From NCBI RefSeq assembly GCF_009696375.1, contig NZ_VUMD01000008.1, forward strand, positions 164,417-228,416: DNA of 64,000 nucleotides. Reading direction: 5' to 3'. Position 1 is the stretch's first letter. Every line of letters begins with the position of its first letter. The notes beneath the pieces are model-generated. The model had not been told where the DNA came from and searched no databases. It saw nothing but the letters and a program-made list of their open reading frames with translations. Positions 44,926 to 53,814 of the stretch are shown one piece after another. The position numbers and the translations under genes were made by a program. The stretch is from Clostridium porci (GTDB lineage: Bacteria; Bacillota; Clostridia; Lachnospirales; Lachnospiraceae).

Positions 44926-45942
44926 ATAAAACGAACAAAGCTTATTGTATTTGTTTTAATTCTGGCAGCAATAGGGTCAGCTATGATTACTCTATGCATG
45001 GGCGCAGTCAGGATTCCGATTGCTGATACCTTCCGCATTTTGCTGGAAAAATTATATATAGGTATAGGCTATGAAATTTCTGTATCTTATGAACAAATTG
45101 TATGGCAAATTCGTATGCCGAGAATTATTCTGGGGTTCTTTGCCGGAAGCGGGCTGGCGCTTTGCGGCTGTGTGATGCAGGCGCTTGTTCAAAATCCTAT
45201 GGCAGACCCGTATATCCTTGGCATTTCGGCGGGAGCAACTCTTGGCGCAACTTCTTCCCTATTTCTCGGTCTGGGTACGATTTCCGGAATATGGGCGTTT
45301 CTAGGAGCAGGAATAGCATACTTTTTAGTTCTGATGCTATCTTCGGCTGATGGAAAAACCACATCTGTAAAGCTGATCCTGTCAGGGATGATTATAAATG
45401 CGCTTCTTACTGCTTTTTCAAATTTTATTATTGCAATTACAGGAGACGCAGATGGAATAATGTCAATCAAATTCTGGACAATGGGTTCTCTTACAAGGGC
45501 AAACTGGAACAATATAGGGGTGATAGCAGTGATTGTTGTATCGGCAATTCTGTTTTTTGTGATTCAAGCGAAAACCCTGGATGGCCTTATGCTGGGGGAA
45601 GAGGTAGCCACAACCATCGGAATCAATACCTTTCGGTGCAGGCTGATTTATTTACTTGTAATCTCTCTGCTTACAGGCATATTAGTGTCTATTTGTGGAA
45701 CCATTGGATTCATGGGCCTTATTATTCCCCATGTGGCAAGAGCGCTTGCAGGAACTGGACACAAAGGTCTGATACCGATTGCAGCTCTGACAGGCGGAAT
45801 TTTTATGCTGTGGGTGGATGCCGCTGCCCGCAGTCTGATTCCTAACACAGAATTGCCTGTTGGAATATTTACAGCCTTCATTGGCGCTCCATTTTTTGTA
45901 TATGTGGTGGTAAAGAAAAAATACGGATTTGGAGGAAATTGA
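44926..45942 (+). CDS. FecCD-family siderophore ABC permease
   Basis: 339 codons if translation begins at ATA 44926, ten bases behind GGAGG; 319 residues if at ATG 44983. The longer reading (KRTKLIVFVLILAAIGSAM) restores the positively charged start and first membrane helix of the BtuC/FecCD fold, which the ATG start would cut. Family marks: RMPRIILGFFAGSGLALCGC, QNPMADPYILGIS and GFMGLIIPHVAR (ATPase contact). It forms the membrane channel with a homodimeric arrangement, since only one permease gene is present. Confidence 0.88.
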   Translation: MKRTKLIVFVLILAAIGSAMITLCMGAVRIPIADTFRILLEKLYIGIGYEISVSYEQIVWQIRMPRIILGFFAGSGLALCGCVMQALVQNPMADPYILGISAGATLGATSSLFLGLGTISGIWAFLGAGIAYFLVLMLSSADGKTTSVKLILSGMIINALLTAFSNFIIAITGDADGIMSIKFWTMGSLTRANWNNIGVIAVIVVSAILFFVIQAKTLDGLMLGEEVATTIGINTFRCRLIYLLVISLLTGILVSICGTIGFMGLIIPHVARALAGTGHKGLIPIAALTGGIFMLWVDAAARSLIPNTELPVGIFTAFIGAPFFVYVVVKKKYGFGGN

Positions 45943-46701
45943 ATGAATCTGACAGCAAAAGACGTAGAGGTATCGATCTCAGGAAAAAAAATTATCCGAA
46001 ATTTATCCGTCCAAATTCCCAACCGGAAGTTTTCAGCTTTGCTTGGCGCAAACGGCAGCGGAAAGACGACCCTTTTAAGAGCAATTTACCGAACGCAAAA
46101 AATGGATAACGGAGTAATCTATCTTAACGATCTGGACATATCTAAATTTTCTGGAAAAAAGCTGGCCAGAAAACTAGCTGTTATGGGACAGTTCAATCAA
46201 ATCAATTTTGATTACACTGTTATGGATGTTGCTCTGATAGGCAGATATCCCTTTCATTCGCTTCTTGAACAGGAAAAGGAAAAAGACTATGAAATTGCTT
46301 TGGAGGCATTGGAAAAAGTCGGAATGAAGCAATATAGAGAGAGAAATTTTCAATCTCTGTCCGGTGGAGAAAAGCAGCGAGTTATTCTTGCAAGAGCGCT
46401 CACCCAGTCTCCTCAGATTTTGATTTTAGACGAGCCCACAAATCACCTGGATATCCGATACCGGCTTGAAATATTGTCTATTATCAAAGAACTTAATATT
46501 ACCGTCCTGGCAGCCCTTCATGATCTGGGACTTGCAGTGCAGTTCTGCGATTATCTCTATATGATGAAACAAGGAGAAATCGTAGCAGAGGGAAAGCCGA
46601 AACAAGTCATCAATCACGATACCTTATGGGATATATTTGAGGTAAATGCAGAGGTATATCCAAGTCCTGTAAACGGAAAGCTCATGATTCAATATGTATG
46701 A
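45943..46701 (+). CDS. FecE/FhuC-type ABC ATPase
   Basis: 252 residues. Walker A GANGSGKTTL (about residue 33), signature LSGGEKQR (about 138), Walker B LILDEPTNHLD, H-loop ALHDLG. ATG 45943 directly follows the permease stop with GGAGG in the permease end. Energises import of a ferric siderophore or related metal chelate. A 172-bp gap to the binding protein holds no gene. Confidence 0.92.
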   Translation: MNLTAKDVEVSISGKKIIRNLSVQIPNRKFSALLGANGSGKTTLLRAIYRTQKMDNGVIYLNDLDISKFSGKKLARKLAVMGQFNQINFDYTVMDVALIGRYPFHSLLEQEKEKDYEIALEALEKVGMKQYRERNFQSLSGGEKQRVILARALTQSPQILILDEPTNHLDIRYRLEILSIIKELNITVLAALHDLGLAVQFCDYLYMMKQGEIVAEGKPKQVINHDTLWDIFEVNAEVYPSPVNGKLMIQYV

Positions 46702-46873
46702 GGGCCAAAATGTAACGTACGATACGCCTGCATGTCAAAACATAACTTTTGAACCCGTAAAGATATGAGAAGCAGACCGATCCGGAAGGATTGCAAAATA
46801 CCTTTTGACCAGCATCATATGTATAAAATGATAGCAAGCATAGTAATACATTAACACAGAAAGAGGAACAAAC

Positions 46874-47986
46874 ATGTATAAAAAGAAATTGGCAATTACT
46901 TTAACCATAGCATTTGCATCAGCACTACTGTCCACAGGCTGTGGACCGGCTACAAAGACAGCAGAAAAAGCCACCTCGCAGGCAGAGCCGGTATCCCAAA
47001 CTACCGCAGCAGGGTCAGAAGCAGCAGCTCAAATTACCGAAACATCGGAAGCTGCATCCCAAACTACTGCAACAGCCCAAGCTGCAACCGAAACGGTCTA
47101 TCCATTTACCATGACTATTTACGACGCAGATGGCAAGGAAGTAGAAATAACCTTTGACAAAGAGCCGGAGCGCGTACTTTCCACCCAACTTTCCATGACA
47201 GAAGCATTAATTAAACTGGGACTAAAGGATAAAATCATCGGAGTGTTTGACAACGATAATGCACTAAAGGGAGAGATTGGGGAAGAAATCGCAGCCTTAA
47301 ACAGTCTTGGCGATAAAAAATCCGTATCAAAAGAAACAATCATAGCCGCAGAACCGGATATTATCCTTGGAAAAGGTCCGCTCATGTTTACGGACACCTC
47401 CATTGGAACGGTACAGTCCTATCAGGAATTGGGAATCCCGGTTTATACAGAGCTTGCAAGCGCAAACATCGATCAGTCGTTGTACAACATTGCAGAAGAT
47501 GTACGTAATATCGGAAAGATTTTCAATGAGCAGGCCGCAGCAAACGCATACGCAGATGAACTTCAGGAGAGAATGGATCGTTTGATGGAAAAGGTTAGAG
47601 GGCAGACTGGAAAAACTCAAAAAGTCCTGTTTATGGCCGGCTATTCGGATGGAAGCTTTGCTGCATTTAACTCGAAGATGAGCAGTTGTATGTTAGAGGC
47701 TTTGAATGCAGAAAACGTACTGGATAAGGGCGGAAATGACCTGACAATGGAAAATTTGATTTCCATGAATCCAGATATAATCGTATATATACATGCAGAC
47801 CGATATGCCAAGACAGATAAAACAGCAGTGGAACAGCTTCTTAACAATACCATCATTCAAGACGTCTCTGCGATTGCCAATAGAAAGGTAATCGAGATGA
47901 ATTATGATGATATTATGGACTATGGGGCAAGAATAATTGACGCTTCAGAAAAACTCTATGATTTCATGTACGGCACTGAATCCTAA
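46874..47986 (+). CDS. Siderophore-binding lipoprotein (Peripla_BP_2)
   Basis: 370 residues. Lipobox LSTGC (Cys23). A long low-complexity Ala/Thr/Glu/Ser linker (about 25-78) contains imperfect repeats of TTA(A/T) and SEAA type. The TroA/FecB fold follows: ERVLSTQLSMTEALIKLGL, AAEPDIILGKG, ENLISMNPDIIVYI. Binds the metal chelate outside the membrane and delivers it to the permease. Confidence 0.9.
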   Translation: MYKKKLAITLTIAFASALLSTGCGPATKTAEKATSQAEPVSQTTAAGSEAAAQITETSEAASQTTATAQAATETVYPFTMTIYDADGKEVEITFDKEPERVLSTQLSMTEALIKLGLKDKIIGVFDNDNALKGEIGEEIAALNSLGDKKSVSKETIIAAEPDIILGKGPLMFTDTSIGTVQSYQELGIPVYTELASANIDQSLYNIAEDVRNIGKIFNEQAAANAYADELQERMDRLMEKVRGQTGKTQKVLFMAGYSDGSFAAFNSKMSSCMLEALNAENVLDKGGNDLTMENLISMNPDIIVYIHADRYAKTDKTAVEQLLNNTIIQDVSAIANRKVIEMNYDDIMDYGARIIDASEKLYDFMYGTES

Positions 47987-48000
47987 TGTAGAAGGCTGTC

Positions 48001-48792
48001 TCATTTCACCAGGCGGTTTGGGGGAAAGCCCATCCGCCTTTTATAAATACGGCTGAAATAGCAGGCATCCTTATAACCCACCAGACATGCCGCCTCCGAG
48101 ATTGTATAGTCACCGGAACGAAGCAGCTCAGTGGCAATCTTTATCCTGTAATTGATCAGATAGTCAATCGGCCGAATCCTTTTATATTTGAAAAACAGGT
48201 AGCTAATGCGAGCAGGTTTTTCATTTACATACTCAGCAAGAGAGCGCAATGTGACAGACTGTTTATAGTTTACCGAAATATAATTTAACAGATCCTTCAT
48301 TATCTGATTTTCATTATAGACTAATTCAGGCTTGAAATCTGAAAAAATCTCATTGAAATAGCCGGCAATCAGTCCTTCCAGCATATACTGCGCTTTGATA
48401 TCGGTGTCAGGATTCATTTTCAAAATCTGATGGAGAATGGAAATAGTTTTGTCAGGATTCTTTAACTTCCGGGAAAAAAGCAAATGTTGATCGCTCTCAT
48501 AATACATATTAATATAATGAAAATCCTCATTTTCAAGAGCAGAGAGCGTAAGCATTTTGTCAGGACAGCCATGTAGAAAAAGACCACGCTTTGCCATAAA
48601 TGGTTCATCCTCAAAGGAAAAAATCGCCCTACCGGAAACAGGAACTATAATGGCGCTTTTCATCGTTTTATAGCTGTTGCTTTGTCCGGCCTTTAATGTA
48701 AAGCTGCGAAATCCCAAAGAAGAAAGTTTTCCCTGATTGTATTGCTCAAATAGAATATCCATCGAATCCTTCAAAACAGTTCTCCGGTTCAT
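48001..48792 (-). CDS. AraC-family transcriptional regulator
   Basis: 263 residues from ATG 48792, which has AAGGAGG; the frame is open to 48912 without a site. The N-terminal half is a cupin-like effector domain; the C-terminal 100 residues hold two helix-turn-helix units (SLAEYVNEKPARISYLF and ISEAACLVGYKDACYFSRIY), ending GFPPNRL. It faces the importer operon and diverges from the esterase, so it probably activates both on iron or siderophore signal, like YbtA/AlcR-type regulators (inference). Confidence 0.87.
   Translation of the reverse strand: MNRRTVLKDSMDILFEQYNQGKLSSLGFRSFTLKAGQSNSYKTMKSAIIVPVSGRAIFSFEDEPFMAKRGLFLHGCPDKMLTLSALENEDFHYINMYYESDQHLLFSRKLKNPDKTISILHQILKMNPDTDIKAQYMLEGLIAGYFNEIFSDFKPELVYNENQIMKDLLNYISVNYKQSVTLRSLAEYVNEKPARISYLFFKYKRIRPIDYLINYRIKIATELLRSGDYTISEAACLVGYKDACYFSRIYKRRMGFPPNRLVK
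48011..48042 (+). terminator. Terminator of the importer operon inside the AraC gene
   Basis: AGGCGG...CCGCCT with inner GGG/CCC pairing, followed by TTTT. It lies within the codons for GFPPNRL of the oncoming AraC gene, only 25 bp past the lipoprotein stop. Confidence 0.6.
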
Positions 48793-48945
48793 TGCTGCGC
48801 CTCCTTTCTCCCCTTCTGCATGTATAGGGAAATATAATTCTATTAGACTTAAATATAGCACACTACAAACAGGAATGTCTACTTGAAATTCCAGCACGAT
48901 CACGGAAGGCACCGTGAAGATACAAACTTCTATTTATGCTTCGCA

Positions 48946-48999
48946 AAGCCCTATGAAGCCTGAATATAACGTGCTTTCAGTCCAGGCTTGACAGGGCTT
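48946..48999 (+). promoter_or_regulatory. Two-tier hairpin in the esterase leader
   Basis: AAGCCCT (48946-48952) pairs with AGGGCTT (48993-48999); inside it AAGCCTG (48956-48962) pairs with CAGGCTT (48983-48989). The 3-nt gaps are symmetric and the loop is 20 nt. It ends 56 bases before the esterase ATG and is the most structured element of this gap. Confidence 0.6.
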
Positions 49000-49055
49000 G
49001 CATCAATCTGGCGAATCCAAAACTCAACTACCTAAACTATTAGTGGAAAAATCAT

Positions 49056-49739
49056 ATGGAAGAAATCATAATCGGAAAACATAAAATTTGTGTGGAGCTC
49101 CCCATAAGAGGGCTAAAAGCAAAGGGAAACAAAGCCGTCCTTATTAATGACGGAGAGATGGTTCGAGATCAACAATTAAAGTCAGAGCTGGCGATTTTGT
49201 TTGGTTTAATCCCTAACAATCGTCTTTATGAGTATACACCGTGGAAGGAAAAAGCAATAAAAAAAGGCGTTCCAGATTTTGGAGGTGGATTGAGGCAGTA
49301 CCACCAAAAATTAATATCTGAGATTATACCGCAGCTTGACCGGAAATATCATCTGGATATGTTCCATTTGGCTTATGGAGGATTCTCATTGGGAGGTTTG
49401 GCTGCTGTTACAAGTTTGTGGCATACCAAATCCTTTCAATTCATTTTTTCCATCTGTGGTTCCTTCTGGTACCCCGGATATATAGATTTTATGTCGGAGT
49501 GTGATATTATAAATAAAAAAGCAAGAATTTTACTCATCAATGGTAAGAAAGAAGGTAAGGCTCACGGCAACCGGCTTGAAAGCGCTGCTCTCTGCGCACA
49601 GCAAGCACACCATTATCTTTCAAGCCGCTTGGATACGGTGTCAATGATGGATAAGTATAACCATCACGACCGAAAAGAAGAGCGTCTTCAAATTGCAATG
49701 AACTGGCTTGACAAGAGCTTCTTAGAGAACGGATCATAA
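49056..49739 (+). CDS. Alpha/beta-hydrolase, putative siderophore esterase
   Basis: 227 residues, esterase D/Fes/IroE-like fold. Nucleophile Ser in YGGFSLGGLAA (about residue 110), with a late Asp/His pair (MMDKYNHHDRKEER, His about 205) completing the triad. Short and without signal peptide, hence cytoplasmic. Next to a siderophore importer it would hydrolyse the imported ester-linked siderophore to release iron. The start has only a weak GTGGAAAA site, so translation may depend on the leader structure. Confidence 0.75.
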   Translation: MEEIIIGKHKICVELPIRGLKAKGNKAVLINDGEMVRDQQLKSELAILFGLIPNNRLYEYTPWKEKAIKKGVPDFGGGLRQYHQKLISEIIPQLDRKYHLDMFHLAYGGFSLGGLAAVTSLWHTKSFQFIFSICGSFWYPGYIDFMSECDIINKKARILLINGKKEGKAHGNRLESAALCAQQAHHYLSSRLDTVSMMDKYNHHDRKEERLQIAMNWLDKSFLENGS

Positions 49740-49778
49740 TGATTGCGAAATCCAGAAAGCTTCATAATTAACCGCCTC

Positions 49779-50375
49779 CTAAGTATTGTGAACGCTCATA
49801 TCCTGTATATCCCCTATAATTTCCTTTAAGCAATCCTCCAGACTCACATTCTCATACCATTGCTCAATTCCATGGAGCTTAAGCTTCTCCTTTTTAAAAT
49901 CCTCCTCATCCGCCAGAAACCGTCTGCACATTTCTCTATACTTAGGCACTTTCTGTTGCTGCTCCCGTTCCAAAGCCCGTTTAAGCCTCAGTCCATCCTC
50001 TACATGAATATAAAGGGGAACCAGCGCATCCCTGCCATAGAATTCTCTCATCTTACCGTAGGACTCCAGAGTCCCTATCACCAGGTAATCCCCTTTTTCC
50101 AAATCAATCTGACCATCATTCACTGTAAAATAACTCCAGGGGCCAAACACCGTTTCATAAGTCCTGCACTCAATCAATGTTCCCTTTTTCCTGCATTCCT
50201 CCAAAAACTTCTGGTTCACAAAGAAATATTCCACTCCCTCCTGCTCACCCTCCCGAATGGGACGGGTAGTATACATAGTCATGGTTTTTAACCTAGGAAG
50301 GCGTTTACAAAGCTGTTTGAACACAGTATCCTTTCCCGAAGCACTTTTTCCCATCACATAAAATATCTTTCCCAT
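49779..50375 (-). CDS. Guanylate kinase-like P-loop protein
   Basis: 198 residues from ATG 50375 (MGKIFYVMGKSASGKDT). Walker A is GKSASGKDT and the GMP-binding part has TTRPIREGEQEGVEYFFV. It differs from canonical Gmk in the lid and C-terminus, so it may be a paralogue with another nucleotide or regulatory substrate. It follows the decarboxylase gene by 47 bp. The place corresponds to tmk in the Bacillus order yaaO-tmk-...-holB. Confidence 0.75.
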   Translation of the reverse strand: MGKIFYVMGKSASGKDTVFKQLCKRLPRLKTMTMYTTRPIREGEQEGVEYFFVNQKFLEECRKKGTLIECRTYETVFGPWSYFTVNDGQIDLEKGDYLVIGTLESYGKMREFYGRDALVPLYIHVEDGLRLKRALEREQQQKVPKYREMCRRFLADEEDFKKEKLKLHGIEQWYENVSLEDCLKEIIGDIQDMSVHNT

Positions 50376-50422
50376 TCCTTTAAACCTCACCCTCTATTTT
50401 ACCCCTGACAGACTAAATCCCT

Positions 50423-51886
50423 TTACTCTCTATCCACAATTCTTATAGTCTGAAGCTTGATGTCTCCAACCCCTTGAACCGGAAGCTTCTTATCTATATA
50501 TGAAAGAATCAAATGTAAAATCTCTTTGCTAATATATTCCCCCGGCACTAAAACAGGGATACCCGGCGGATATATATATACAAACTCTCCTGAAATAGAA
50601 CCTGCGCTCTCCTTCAAGGCAATGGACTTCTTCCTCCCATCCATCGCTTCAGAAATCGTCATGGCAACAGCATTTGGCCTGCTGTAGATACAGCTGCCTT
50701 CTTCAAAGAAAGCAGCTCCCTCTGCTCCCCTTTCCATAGGGCCTATTCCTTCATCTATCTCTAAAAGAGCAGTTCCCAGTCTTTCAAAACCCATCTCCCT
50801 GTCCATCGCTGTAGTAATGGCAGTCACATAATCTGCTCCACACATCTCCATTTCCAGATGATACTTATCTCTCAGCCGTCGCTTAAGCCAGACTCCGCTT
50901 ATGCCTGCTCCTGCTGTAGATACAACTACTTTCGTACGATCCAGATCAAAGACTCCAAACCGCCCCTTAACATCCTCCTTCACCAGCCTCAGCTTCTTCA
51001 TATGTTCCAGACGCTTCCTCAGCTTTTCCAAAGCCTTTATAAAAGGCTCCATACTCATCCCATTCATCTGAAAAATACTGTTCTCAATACTTGCCATAAG
51101 CAGGTAGGAGGGACTAGTACTCTGGTATATTTTAAGATATTGGTGAATCCGATCCACATCCACGTAGGACCCTCCTCCCGGACGGTTGTATTTTATATGA
51201 AGAAGAGCTGTCTGAGTCAAGCTTGGCAGTGTCTTGTGAACACTTTGAACTACAACATCTGCTCCCAGCTCCAGAGCTGATACAGGAAAATCCTTCCCAA
51301 ACCGGAAGTGTGCCCCATGGGCCTCATCCACAATGAGAGGAAGGCCGGCTCTGTGTACTGCCTTCGCAATCCCTTCTATATCCGATACGACTCCGTCATA
51401 GGTAGGAGAAACGATAAGTACTGCTTGGATGTCCATGTATCTGTCCAGTATCTTTTCCACATCCCCAGGATGGATTCCTCCCTGTATTCCAAAACCGGGA
51501 ATCTCCTGTGGATAAACATAGGATGACCGAAGCTGCTGAAGATAAATACCATGATACACTGCTTTATGGCAATTTCTGCTTATCAGAATCCTGCCCCCTC
51601 TGGTTACGCTTCCACAGATAGCTGAAAGCAGTCCACAGCTGCTTCCATTTACCAGATAGCAGGTCTGATCCGCTCCATAAATTCCAGCTGCCCATTTCAT
51701 GGATTCCTTTAATATACCTTCTGGATGATGCAGATTATCGAACCCCTCTATTTCCGTAATATCTACCTTAAAAGGATTAAAAAATTCTTCCGCGCCTCTT
51801 TGCTTATGTCCAGGCATATGGAATGGGTATATATCTGAATTTCCATATGCCCTTAATCTGTGAATCAGCAAATCCTCTTGTTTCAT
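50423..51886 (-). CDS. Orn/Lys/Arg decarboxylase-family PLP enzyme (YaaO-like)
   Basis: 487 residues from ATG 51886, with a GGAAGG site; a longer frame to 51937 lacks a site. Fold type I PLP enzyme: HMPGHKQRG at the N-terminus, VDEAHGAHFRFG, and the PLP lysine in VQSVHKTLPSLTQ (about 225-235). The C-terminal domain has YPPGIPVLVPGE. It decarboxylates a basic amino acid, probably to a polyamine precursor; which one cannot be told. Confidence 0.88.
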   Translation of the reverse strand: MKQEDLLIHRLRAYGNSDIYPFHMPGHKQRGAEEFFNPFKVDITEIEGFDNLHHPEGILKESMKWAAGIYGADQTCYLVNGSSCGLLSAICGSVTRGGRILISRNCHKAVYHGIYLQQLRSSYVYPQEIPGFGIQGGIHPGDVEKILDRYMDIQAVLIVSPTYDGVVSDIEGIAKAVHRAGLPLIVDEAHGAHFRFGKDFPVSALELGADVVVQSVHKTLPSLTQTALLHIKYNRPGGGSYVDVDRIHQYLKIYQSTSPSYLLMASIENSIFQMNGMSMEPFIKALEKLRKRLEHMKKLRLVKEDVKGRFGVFDLDRTKVVVSTAGAGISGVWLKRRLRDKYHLEMEMCGADYVTAITTAMDREMGFERLGTALLEIDEGIGPMERGAEGAAFFEEGSCIYSRPNAVAMTISEAMDGRKKSIALKESAGSISGEFVYIYPPGIPVLVPGEYISKEILHLILSYIDKKLPVQGVGDIKLQTIRIVDRE

Positions 51887-52166
51887 ATCCCTTACCTTCC
51901 AAATCCACATGGTTGTAACATTTAAGACAGGTAACATTAGCTTAAACCCAGTAAAATCAATGCGTCTGGGTATTTGTCCCCAAAAGCCTACACCCCTTAT
52001 TCCTCCTCTGGCTTATTAGTTTGTTTCAAAATAGCCATATCTAAAAATCGTTCTCATCAAATAATTTTTCCAAGCACTTTTAGTATACACGAAAACAGGG
52101 CTTATTCCTACCCCTTAATTTTCATCCCATATCAACGTATAAAAAGGGGATTCGTCTGCTCCAATG

Positions 52167-52883
52167 TCAATTAGTTATGTTTTTTAATCGCACTAATTTA
52201 TTCTCATGTTGCCTAATTTTCATCCTTTGCCAACTTGTGAAACCATACATATCGTTTGCAAAAAATACAACAAAACATACTATGACCGAAATATACCTAA
52301 TATCATATATACTTGCCAGTACCCATAATATAATCAACACAATATCATTAGCAGCATAGGCCAATGCAAAATATGGACTTCTCCTAAAAGTAAGATATAC
52401 AGCAAGAAAACTTGTAGTAACAGAAATTGTACTCGGAATTACGTTTGCAGTATTGAAATATTCTAAAATAAAATAGAACAGCAATGTAATAGCCAATGTG
52501 CCAATCCACATATACAAATTTTCTCTTTTGCTTATATCGTTTACCTTAACCTCTGCTTTATTTCCATTGTAAGGGTTTCTTAGCCATGATATTAAGGCAA
52601 ATATAGCCATTGGCATTGTCATTCCAAGATATGTAATCATCTCTCCATAATAAGCAAAAGTGTAAGAAATAATTCCATATAACAGACTAAATACTACCAT
52701 AAGCAACTGACCGAATGGATTTCCCTTTGCATTAAAAATCAGTGATGTCACACCTATTAACGATGCACACAAAGTCATATAATTTGTTCTATCAAAAACA
52801 CAGAACGATATAATAATAACTATTACAGAAATAATCCATAAAACAATTTCAGACTTGGAAAAATAATTCATCAACTTTGACAT
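52167..52883 (-). CDS. pnuC: Nicotinamide riboside/nucleobase transporter PnuC
   Basis: 238 residues from ATG 52883 with GGAGG; longer frame to 52943 not supported. About seven membrane helices, with FNAKGNPFGQLLMVVFSLLY, EMITYLGMTMPMA and the last-helix region YAANDIVLIILWVLA typical of PnuC SWEET-like carriers. Imports an NAD precursor by facilitated diffusion. It has its own promoter and a 110-nt leader, with no ribosylkinase (NadR) gene nearby. Confidence 0.88.
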   Translation of the reverse strand: MSKLMNYFSKSEIVLWIISVIVIIISFCVFDRTNYMTLCASLIGVTSLIFNAKGNPFGQLLMVVFSLLYGIISYTFAYYGEMITYLGMTMPMAIFALISWLRNPYNGNKAEVKVNDISKRENLYMWIGTLAITLLFYFILEYFNTANVIPSTISVTTSFLAVYLTFRRSPYFALAYAANDIVLIILWVLASIYDIRYISVIVCFVVFFANDMYGFTSWQRMKIRQHENKLVRLKNITN

Positions 52884-53002
52884 ACTAACCTCCAAAAAAA
52901 TAAACATCCGCATGCACATCTTCAATGACCTAACGATGTACAAACGAATGCTTTACGCATCTACTACCCGGTGGCAGATTTTATTCTATATTAACATTGG
53001 TT

Positions 53003-53031
53003 ATTATAATCTATGATGTAACAAAAAGCAA
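53003..53031 (-). promoter_or_regulatory. Promoter of pnuC
   Basis: Minus strand TTGCTT (53031-53026), 17-bp spacer, perfect TATAAT (53008-53003). The leader that follows contains an ATGC/GCAT hairpin; I could not match it to a known riboswitch. Confidence 0.55.
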
Positions 53032-53079
53032 TAAAACGTTCAAATAATCGCATTTTTTATGCTCTTCTTAATGTTTCTT

Positions 53080-53589
53080 TTATGATTCGTTTACAATTTT
53101 ACCTGTTATATGTTCTGGACGTAGTTCATAGCATAGTGTCGCATTCCCAAATTTTTGAATCTCTGATTCTATGTATTCAATGTCTGGAGTATATTTCAAA
53201 CTAAGTTTTTTACAAACTTCCATTGACTCTTCATAATTTTCAACGACATGCATCTTACCAAAAACAATGACACTACTGATATTTAATGCCCATTCACCAG
53301 CATTTCTATAGCCAGAATCATAAACACAAAATGAAACCTTATTATTTGCCGTCATAGCATCTATCTTGTGTCCTTTTTTTCCACTATGAAAATATAAATA
53401 ACCATTTTCTTTATTATACCAATAATTTATTGGCAAACCATATGGATAACCATTATCTCCTATAACAGACAAAACACCACGTTTCTCAGCGTCTAATACT
53501 TCTATTACTTTATCCACAGGCAGCTCTTGTTTTTTTCTTGCAATTTCTCTAAACACTTTTGAGCCCTCATCAAACTTCATATTTGTCAT
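53080..53589 (-). CDS. Pyridoxamine 5'-phosphate oxidase-fold protein (NimA-like)
   Basis: 169 residues, split-barrel flavin-binding fold. GVLSVIGDNGYPYGLPINYW, YLYFHSGKKGHKIDAM and VSFCVYD match PPOX proteins related to nitroimidazole reductases (Nim). It probably binds FMN and reduces a small substrate. No clear Shine-Dalgarno site at ATG 53589; ATG 53580 (residue 4) is an alternative start. Confidence 0.82.
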   Translation of the reverse strand: MTNMKFDEGSKVFREIARKKQELPVDKVIEVLDAEKRGVLSVIGDNGYPYGLPINYWYNKENGYLYFHSGKKGHKIDAMTANNKVSFCVYDSGYRNAGEWALNISSVIVFGKMHVVENYEESMEVCKKLSLKYTPDIEYIESEIQKFGNATLCYELRPEHITGKIVNES

Positions 53590-53725
53590 TATATTTTTAT
53601 AATATCATATTACTTTAAACGTGTCATTTTAAGGTTTCCTTAAAATCTATCCGAAAGATAACACTTTCCATGCTATTTGCTCTACGTCTCCTTCGGTACA
53701 CAGCGGTTTAATCAACTTAACAAGT

Positions 53726-53760
53726 AAGAGAACACTTTTTGCTACGTTCTCTTTTCCTTT
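53726..53760 (+). terminator. Terminator-like hairpin
   Basis: AAGAGAAC (53726-53733) and GTTCTCTT (53746-53753) form a perfect stem followed by TTCCTTTTT on the plus strand. No plus-strand gene is upstream, so it may be a relic of an inserted element. Confidence 0.45.
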
Positions 53761-53814
53761 TTGGCAAAGACATTTTGTGCCCCTGTGTATGCGTAAATCA
53801 TGGGTATTTGCTGC

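Noticed and set aside
46735..46974. 79-residue minus-strand ORF before the binding lipoprotein
   Set aside because: It runs through the lipoprotein signal peptide on the other strand and has no ribosome site.
48793..49055. Fur box in the esterase/AraC gap
   Set aside because: No sequence close to the GATAATGATAATCATTATC consensus could be found, despite the likely iron role of the locus.
52884..53002. Possible NAD or preQ1 riboswitch before pnuC
   Set aside because: The leader contains only a short ATGC/GCAT hairpin; I could not find the conserved bases of known pnuC-associated motifs.
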